Source: Spirochaetales bacterium (GTDB taxonomy: Bacteria > Spirochaetota > Spirochaetia > DAHUYW01). From it: a stretch of DNA of 11,541 bases. This document shows, in pieces, positions 7,805 to 11,541 of this stretch. A model generated the notes under the pieces. The model had not been told where the DNA came from. It saw only the letters and a program-made list of their open reading frames with translations, and made no database searches. The first letter of the stretch is position 1, and every line of letters begins with the position of its first letter. Location: positions 1-11,541 of the forward strand of contig DAHUYW010000063.1 of assembly GCA_027306915.1 (NCBI GenBank), written 5' to 3'. A program made the translations under genes and the position numbers.

Positions 7805-8547
7805 AGCTGCTGCTGATCACCGAAAAAGAGGACACGAGGAGCACCCTTCTCTTCCATCTGAAACCGGTCGGATTTGAGGTGGTTCGCTACGCAAGCCCGC
7901 TCAAGGCCATGGACAACATTGACGAGGTCGACCCCGAGGTCGTGGTCTTCAATGCGGTCGACTTTCCTCGGCACTGGAAGCCCTTCGTGAAGCTCCTGCG
8001 AGAGCGCAAGACTCGCGAGGAGAGCGTCTGCATCCTTCTTAAGGGTGACTCCTTCCCCTTCGAAGAAGCAGCAAAAGCCGTCCACCTCGGGGTGAACGGC
8101 ATTCTGCCGGACAACCTCGACGATCCCCGCACCTTCCACAATCTCGAGGAGATCCTCGTCCGCTATGGGATGATAAAGGAAGGACGGGAAACGCGCCGCT
8201 ACATTCCTCGCGAGTACGACGAGCTGGAGTTCATCCTTACCGTTCCCACGACCCTCCAGCTCATCACCGGAAGTCTCTTGGACATCTCGCAGACCGGCGC
8301 CTGTTTCGTGCCCGATCAGGCGGAGCTTGCTGCCGGTCTGGAAAAGGGAACCGAGCTGTCCGCCTGCTCTCTGAAGGTTGGCGAGCACATATTGACGATT
8401 GACAGCTGTGTCCTTCGCAACAGCGACTCCCTCGCGCTCCAGTTTCTTCGCATCGACCAGCAGGATTCCCTGATCCTGCGGGATTACCTCAACAACCGGG
8501 CGCGACGAGCGCTCGAGCGCCTGAAGCGCTCGCACGAGCTCGTGTAG
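7801..8547 (+). CDS. c-di-GMP-binding PilZ protein with degenerate receiver domain
   Basis: A 248-residue cytoplasmic protein. Residues 1-125 have the alternating strand/helix pattern of a CheY-like receiver (KLLLITE, VDPEVVVFNAVDF, SVCILLKGD, GVNGILP), but the position expected for the phospho-accepting Asp reads Asn51, so phosphorylation is unlikely. Residues about 130-240 are a PilZ domain with both c-di-GMP-contacting motifs: RxxxR at RYIPR (133-137) and DxSxxG at DISQTG (161-166). It should bind c-di-GMP and act as a post-translational effector, for example on motility or adhesion; the target is not visible. ATG 7801 overlaps the upstream TGA as ATGA, indicating translational coupling to the exported protein before it. 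Proteins of this layout are, from memory, frequent in spirochaetes, which is one basis for the taxonomic guess. Confidence 0.88.
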   Translation: MKLLLITEKEDTRSTLLFHLKPVGFEVVRYASPLKAMDNIDEVDPEVVVFNAVDFPRHWKPFVKLLRERKTREESVCILLKGDSFPFEEAAKAVHLGVNGILPDNLDDPRTFHNLEEILVRYGMIKEGRETRRYIPREYDELEFILTVPTTLQLITGSLLDISQTGACFVPDQAELAAGLEKGTELSACSLKVGEHILTIDSCVLRNSDSLALQFLRIDQQDSLILRDYLNNRARRALERLKRSHELV

Positions 8548-8557
8548 CCTACCCGCC

Positions 8558-8582
8558 CGCCCGGCTACGGCAAGCTCGGGCG
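8558..8582 (+). terminator. GC-rich hairpin after the PilZ gene, possible terminator
   Basis: CGCCCGGC (8558-8565) pairs with GCTCGGGCG (8574-8582) with one bulged T and an 8-nt loop, starting 10 nt after the PilZ stop. There is no U-tract afterwards (the sequence is C-rich), so intrinsic termination is doubtful. Confidence 0.25.
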
Positions 8583-8625
8583 CCCATCCCCCACCCCGCC
8601 CGGGCCCAACCCGTCGCGGAGCCAG

Positions 8626-8654
8626 TTGACAGAGCGCTCGACTTTCGCTATTCT
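8626..8654 (+). promoter_or_regulatory. Strong sigma70-type promoter of tRNA-Asn
   Basis: TTGACA (8626-8631) is a perfect -35 box, followed by exactly 17 bp and TATTCT (8649-8654), a -10 box with four of six consensus bases. Transcription would begin near 8661, about 11 nt before the mature tRNA 5' end at 8672. Distance and quality fit a stable-RNA gene. Confidence 0.75.
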
Positions 8655-8671
8655 TTTTGCCGTTACGACGA

Positions 8672-8744
8672 TCCCCTGTAGCTCAGTCGGTAGAGCGGGT
8701 GGCTGTTAACCACTAGGTCGGCAGTTCGAGTCTGTCCGGGGGAG
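8672..8744 (+). tRNA. tRNA-Asn(GTT)
   Basis: A complete cloverleaf: acceptor stem TCCCCTG (8672-8678) with CGGGGGA (8737-8743, one G-T pair), D-stem GCTC/GAGC (8681-8684 with 8693-8696), anticodon stem GGTGG/CCACT (8698-8702 with 8710-8714) holding loop CTGTTAA with anticodon GTT at 8705-8707, variable loop AGGTC, and T-stem GGCAG/CTGTC around loop TTCGAGT (8720-8736). The discriminator base is G8744. The 3' CCA is not encoded (CTG follows), so it must be added after transcription. The gene is monocistronic, with its own promoter and terminator. tRNA genes are common integration sites and everything downstream here looks accessory, but I saw no repeat of the tRNA 3' end in the window that would mark an att site. 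Confidence 0.96.
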
Positions 8745-8763
8745 CTGGAGCAATCATTTGGCG

Positions 8764-8808
8764 AACTGGCTCTTTTCGGTTAACACCGGAGAGAGCCAGT
8801 TTCATTTT
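8764..8808 (+). terminator. Intrinsic terminator of tRNA-Asn (17-bp hairpin)
   Basis: The arm 8764-8780 pairs without a break with 8785-8801 around a TAAC loop (8781-8784), giving 17 consecutive pairs, followed by a T-rich tail (TTTCATTTT, 8800-8808). Two of the pairs (8774/8791 and 8776/8789) are T/G and so are G-U only in RNA read from the + strand; on the other strand they would be A-C mismatches. That asymmetry argues for a + strand RNA hairpin, as expected for termination of the tRNA transcript 20 nt upstream. Confidence 0.7.
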
Positions 8809-8895
8809 CGTCTCCTCCAGTGTCAGGCTCGCGATGAGCCCCGGTAGGTCGTTTTTCTGCCGTTCCCGTGGGGCTCTCCGGGGATATTGTCGATT

Positions 8896-9090
8896 CTGGT
8901 GGGTGTCATGGATCATCGTCTTCGCTTGTCGTTGCACGCTTGTCGGCATCTTGTCGAGCACGTTCATGGTTTCGTGTACCCAACGTCGCTGGTTTTTAGA
9001 GCTCGGGAACACTTCCGGCAGCGCAGCCCACAACCCGAGCCCTCCCTCTCCGATGAGGAGCTACGGATCGTGCTGGAGCCCCCCCAGGCC
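8896..9090 (-). pseudogene. IS256/Mutator-family transposase fragment (decayed)
   Basis: Reading right to left, the frame gives GGLQHDP, a TAG stop (9063-9061), then LLIGEGGLGLWAALPEVFP and SSKNQRRWVHETMNVLDKMP, ending in recognisable form at IHDTHQ (8896). This is the central catalytic part of IS256-type transposases. The spacing matches the Mutator signature (D-x3-G-hydrophobic, P-x-S, Q-x-C-x2-H) exactly, but the signature Asp is Glu (codon 9048-9046) and the Cys is Arg (in QRRWVH). An internal stop, a changed acidic catalytic residue and the loss of both ends of a roughly 400-residue protein make it a dead fragment. The frame stays open for about 60 further codons into the tRNA gene, but that part does not resemble a transposase. 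It ends close to the stop of the toxin-like gene upstream of it. Confidence 0.8.
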
Positions 9091-9128
9091 CGGTGGCTCC
9101 GCGATAGCATACCTCCTCCGAAAGGCCG

Positions 9129-10220
9129 TCACTGCGTAAAGAAGGCTGTCTCGGGCACGATCTGATTCTGCTGATAGACGTAAATCGGCGCCACGTCGCT
9201 CGAGAGCAAGGTGAAGTTCAGATCGCTGAAGGGTACGTAACCGAACTGATCGGCCCCCGATGCGCTCGTATCGTGAAGCACAATCCGAAGCTCATAGACT
9301 AGCTGCCAGAGCGTGTAGACCACGTTCTCGTTCGACGGCGCGTTCACCTCGAATGTCTTCGAGGTCGACTGTGAGCTCGAGATGTCCAGAGAGCTCGAGG
9401 TGGTCGAGGAAAACTGAGTCGAGACAGTGGCGGAGAACTTCGCTGGACCGACGCCGACCGACGCTGTGGCCGAGGCGCCGACCGTCGAGGTAAAGCTCGA
9501 TGACTGCGAGGAGTTGACACCGTAGGTGTAGCTGGTCGTGACGCTCGTGTTCGTTCCTGCCGCGTATCGTTGGACGTTGCCGATCAGCTGCCAGAACTCA
9601 GTGAGCTCGAGCACGGGTAGTTGGCTAAGAGGTTTCAGCGGTACATTTTGAGCCACGAGGCTGCCTGGCGTCGCGAGCCAGTATGGTGACGTAACAATGA
9701 CGCCGGATGTGTTGACGAGCTGGATCCGCTGAATCGGATAGGAGGCGAATGCGAGCCCAAATCCGCTCGGCAACGCAGCTCCCGTGGTCGCGTCGACTGC
9801 GGTTTCCACGGTTGGCTCAAAGTCTTCCGTCAGGGTGTTGGCTCCGACGAGAACTGGCGACGAGGTCGTGGGCACGTTCTCAGTATATGAGGTGATGGTG
9901 GGCAGCGCCGGGGGGGCCGGCATGCCGTTGATCGTCGCCGCCGCGAAGGTGACGCCGGTTATGTTCCCGCTGGAAATGGTCTCCGACTGACTGGTGGGGT
10001 TGAACGTGTAGCCCGCCATGGCTACGTCAACCGTATAGGTCCCATTTGCGAGGTTCGAGAAGGTGAAATTTCCGCTTGAATCGGTGGCAACCGACAAGGC
10101 TCCTATGCTCACCGTCGCACCCGAAATCCCACCGCCTCCGTTGACGGTCACAGTACCTGAAATGCTGTAGATGCTTCCACCCGGTTGACCGATCGACAAG
10201 AAAGGGACGGACTCGATCAA
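9129..10220 (-). CDS. Putative aerolysin/ETX-MTX2-like beta-pore-forming protein
   Basis: A 363-residue protein from TTG 10220, the only in-frame start upstream of its first domain. Residues about 19-94 (YSISGTVTVNG, ATDSSGNFTFSNLANGTYTV, ITGVTFAA) form a carboxypeptidase-regulatory/SdrD-B-like beta-sandwich, usually an adhesive or spacer module on exported proteins. After a Pro/Thr linker comes an unassigned beta domain (about 108-222). Residues about 225-314 are a long Ser/Thr-rich stretch with alternating small polar and hydrophobic residues (SYTYGVNSSQSSSFTSTVGA, FSATVSTQFSSTTSSSLDIS), then SKTFEVNAP and VVYTLWQLVYELRIV. This is the pattern of the membrane-insertion hairpin and flanking strands of aerolysin/ETX-MTX2 pore-formers; the same composition can occur in other surface beta proteins. 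No signal peptide is visible, and the 5' end is odd (see findings). IS fragments lie on both sides, suggesting transfer. The coding frame is solid; the function is tentative. Confidence 0.55.
   Translation of the reverse strand: MIESVPFLSIGQPGGSIYSISGTVTVNGGGGISGATVSIGALSVATDSSGNFTFSNLANGTYTVDVAMAGYTFNPTSQSETISSGNITGVTFAAATINGMPAPPALPTITSYTENVPTTSSPVLVGANTLTEDFEPTVETAVDATTGAALPSGFGLAFASYPIQRIQLVNTSGVIVTSPYWLATPGSLVAQNVPLKPLSQLPVLELTEFWQLIGNVQRYAAGTNTSVTTSYTYGVNSSQSSSFTSTVGASATASVGVGPAKFSATVSTQFSSTTSSSLDISSSQSTSKTFEVNAPSNENVVYTLWQLVYELRIVLHDTSASGADQFGYVPFSDLNFTLLSSDVAPIYVYQQNQIVPETAFFTQ
9934..9954 (-). repeat. Copy 1 of a 21-bp imperfect repeat (VTFAAAT-coding)
   Basis: This stretch within the toxin-like gene encodes the end of the carboxypeptidase-regulatory-like domain (VTFAAAT). 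It matches 10639-10659 at 18 of 21 positions in the same orientation. All three differences are at third codon positions of the shared frame, so the peptide is identical. Confidence 0.4.
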
Positions 10221-10247
10221 CGAGTATACTTCATTCGCTTAACACCT
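10217..10247 (-). promoter_or_regulatory. RBS plus five-codon frame overlapping the toxin-like gene start
   Basis: On the minus strand AGGTG (10247-10243) lies 8 nt before an ATG (10234-10232) that reads MKYTR and stops at TGA (10219-10217). That TGA overlaps the TTG (10220-10218) opening the 363-codon frame. Either this is a minimal leader coupling translation to the TTG, or it is the true start of the gene followed by a frameshift. TTG itself has only a weak upstream GAATGAAG. Confidence 0.4.
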
Positions 10248-10944
10248 AGGGGGGAGTCACAAGCGTCAAGAAGACGGGAAGAGCATTCCTCCCGCATTTG
10301 CACAATCCGTCTAGGCAACAACGCGCAAGGCCCAGTATGCTCCGCTGGCTGCCGGTACCGATGTACCCGACTGCGTCAGGAAGCGGCCGCCGTCAAGTAG
10401 CCTTCGACCGGCTGCCACTTTCTGGCGCAGTGCTATAGCCGACTGCTTTGCTCAACTAAAATGCTATCATACCTTTTTCCTTCGCGCAACAAAAACGTGC
10501 AAATCGCGCGGGAGCTTCCGGAAGGTAGAGCCGGCGCGAATCCCGGAACTGCCCCGGCCCGTAGCTCCGAGCTTGTCGCAGTCGGTGTTTGGACGGGCGA
10601 CATCTGCTCGCGACGCCGGTGCTGTGGCCACCAGCGTTGTCGCAGCAGCAAAGGTGACGCATGTCGAGGTCAACTCGCCGGCTTGGGCAAGATCATCGAA
10701 GCCGCTGTCGCCCATGTCGTTGCGACCTTCGAGACGGAGCTCACCGAAAACACCTCGATGCCTCGCCGAAAATGACGCGAAGCTTCGGGCGTACTGCTCC
10801 CTTCCTGTCGACTGCCGAGAGAGTCCTTGAGGGCTTTCGTTCCGACCGTCTCGGCGAGAGCATGAGCGGCCAAGCTATCTGCCGGCGTAAACATCAGTGC
10901 CACCTCGCCCTGGGAAGGGAGCGGCGGAGTGTAATGCTCCCCGT
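10248..10944. other. About 700 bp with no recognisable gene (decayed DNA)
   Basis: Several overlapping frames of 60-105 codons exist on both strands, but none has a good ribosome binding site, a recognisable family signature or consistent codon use. I see only the short VTFAAAT-coding echo at 10639-10659 and a -10-like TATCAT (10465-10470) in an AT-rich spot. The right part (to about 10944) is probably the degraded tail of the IS3-type transposase fragment that begins further right. This looks like an accumulation of decayed accessory sequence. Confidence 0.5.
10639..10659 (-). repeat. Copy 2 of the VTFAAAT-coding imperfect repeat
   Basis: It lies in a minus-strand open stretch that reads TCVTFAAATTLVATAPAS but is otherwise unlike the toxin-like protein. 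It could be the last trace of a second, decayed copy of that gene's N-terminal domain, or chance similarity of a short Ala-rich motif. Confidence 0.3.
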
Positions 10945-11100
10945 CCTTCGAGCCTCCGAGAAGCTCCGGAACTAATGCTACCAGACACACTCTTCTTGGA
11001 GCGTTCGAAAGAATCGCTCGATGAGCCCATTCTGTTGAGGTGCGTGGGGCGTCACGAACTCCTGACTGAGCCCGTAGTCGCGACAGGCTGCCCGGAGGCG
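10945..11100 (-). pseudogene. IS3-family transposase (OrfB, integrase core) C-terminal fragment
   Basis: Reading right to left: RLRAACRDYGLSQEFVTPHA then PQQNGLIERFFRTLQEECVW, the end of the rve/DDE integrase core of IS3-type transposases, including the catalytic Glu in GLIERFF. The normal continuation W-Q-H-x-F-x-S-F-x-E-A-R is still readable as W-stop-H-stop-F-R-S-F-S-E-A-R-R (10980-10945), with TAG at 10980-10978 and 10974-10972. Upstream of 11100 the expected S-D-N-G region is unrecognisable, and downstream of 10945 the frame breaks up. With both ends missing and two stops, it is inactive. Confidence 0.82.
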
Positions 11101-11203
11101 GGGGCTCGGGGTGAGCGCCGGCGGATGACGCGAAGAGAAAAAGGGGTCGAAGACGTGCGCACGCTCGGGGATTCTTCTCTGATAACGTTTTTCATCCGCG
11201 CCA

Positions 11204-11233
11204 TTGAGACTCTGCGGCAAAGTCGCCTATAGT
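11204..11233 (+). promoter_or_regulatory. Probable sigma70-type promoter of the MFS gene
   Basis: TTGAGA (11204-11209) and TATAGT (11228-11233) are 18 bp apart, with five of six matches in each box. They lie 22 bp upstream of the GTG start at 11256, so the leader would be about 15 nt. The promoter begins just beyond the IS3-type fragment, so the transporter is transcribed away from the island. Confidence 0.55.
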
Positions 11234-11255
11234 AGAGGGCCAGAGAAACAACACG

Positions 11256-11541
11256 GTGAGCCTCGTCGAGCGCGGGACGCGGGAGTTCCGCATCATGAAC
11301 CTCGCCTTCTTCGCGGCCGGGTTCGTCACCTTCATGACGCTCTATGACGTCCAGCCGCTCCTCCCCCTCTTTAGCCGTGAGTTCCGCATCGACGCGGCGG
11401 TGAGCAGCCTCGCTATCTCGGTCTGCACGGGCACCCTCTCCGTCTCGATGCTGATCGTCGGGACGCTCTCGGAGACCGTCGGGCGCAAGCCGGTCATGGT
11501 GCTGTCCCTCCTCCTGACCTCGTCGCTCGCGCTCGCGAGCG
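11256..11541 (+). CDS. MFS transporter, YnfM-like, N-terminal part (runs off the edge)
   Basis: The first 95 codons of a major facilitator superfamily permease. From GTG 11256 the protein opens SLVERGTREFR, the short cytoplasmic N-terminus usual in YnfM-type drug/arabinose-efflux-like permeases. TM1 follows (about 14-36, LAFFAAGFVTFMTLYDVQPL, with the family's Y-x-V-Q-P-L-L-P element at 30-37), then a loop (SREFRI), TM2 (about 48-69), and the motif A loop GTLSETVGRKPV (69-80) with the start of TM3. An ATG at 11295 has a better-spaced GGGAG (11281-11285), but it would remove the conserved ERGT-x-x-F segment, so GTG is preferred. The frame is open to the window end. It should export or exchange a small solute across the inner membrane; the substrate is unknown. 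Confidence 0.88.
   Translation, partial: MSLVERGTREFRIMNLAFFAAGFVTFMTLYDVQPLLPLFSREFRIDAAVSSLAISVCTGTLSVSMLIVGTLSETVGRKPVMVLSLLLTSSLALAS

Noticed and set aside
8713..9033. A complete small minus-strand gene of 106 codons
   Set aside because: Its first half is the interior of an IS256-type transposase, the homology continues upstream past a stop, and its second half runs into the tRNA gene without any family resemblance. It is the open remainder of a pseudogene.
10465..10470. A second TATCAT in the context AATGCTATCAT, like AATGTTATCAT at 6799-6809, suggesting a shared promoter element
   Set aside because: Neither has a clear -35 box, and no gene follows the second one. Two short AT-rich matches in 11.5 kb are not enough to claim a motif.
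9061..10980. Amber (TAG) recoding, since three TAGs interrupt otherwise legible transposase frames
   Set aside because: mfd, trmB, citrate synthase, the MBL-fold gene and the PilZ gene all end in TAG at the normal family length, so TAG is a stop codon here. The transposases also show missing ends, indels and changed catalytic residues.
8672..11541. A site-specific integration scar with a duplicated tRNA-Asn 3' end
   Set aside because: I looked for another copy of the T-loop/acceptor sequence downstream in the window and found none. The far att site, if any, would have to lie outside.
1..11541. CRISPR array, toxin-antitoxin pair, phage genes or retron-like RNA
   Set aside because: I saw no regularly spaced repeats, no small two-gene module, no phage structural or integrase gene and no reverse transcriptase motif on either strand.

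Overview
The window looks like a piece of a GC-rich bacterial chromosome. I lean towards a spirochaete-like organism, because the response-regulator-like/PilZ protein and its coupled exported partner read like proteins of that group. This is inference from memory, not a search. All recognisable housekeeping genes end in TAG or TGA, so the standard code applies.

Layout. Bases 2-109 are the 3' end of an unidentified + strand gene. A single + gene (371-1165) follows, encoding an exported metallo-beta-lactamase-fold protein of UlaG type. Converging on it is a tight minus-strand operon reading right to left: mfd (transcription-repair coupling factor, 6809-3336), trmB (tRNA m7G46 methyltransferase, 3293-2613) and a citrate synthase gene (2609-1257). 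Divergent from mfd is a coupled + strand pair: an exported protein of unknown function (6851-7804, probable TTG start) and a degenerate-receiver/PilZ protein (7801-8547) with intact c-di-GMP-binding motifs. A tRNA-Asn(GTT) gene with a near-consensus promoter and a long hairpin terminator (8626-8808) closes the conserved part.

From about 8809 to 11200 the window changes character and looks like a decayed accessory island next to the tRNA. It holds an IS256/Mutator-type transposase fragment (broken), a 363-residue minus-strand protein with a carboxypeptidase-regulatory-like beta domain followed by a Ser/Thr-rich segment typical of aerolysin/ETX-MTX2-like beta-pore-forming proteins, about 700 bp with no recognisable gene, and an IS3-type transposase fragment (broken). 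After this, a promoter and the first 95 codons of an MFS transporter (YnfM-like) run off the right edge.

Most interesting: (1) the putative pore-forming-toxin-like gene between two dead insertion-sequence fragments, with an odd 5' end (a well-placed RBS and ATG opening a five-codon frame whose TGA overlaps the TTG of the long frame); (2) the co-transcribed exported protein and PilZ protein; (3) citrate synthase placed in a repair/tRNA-modification operon. The functional calls for mfd, trmB, citrate synthase, PilZ, tRNA-Asn and MFS are firm; the toxin-like call is tentative.
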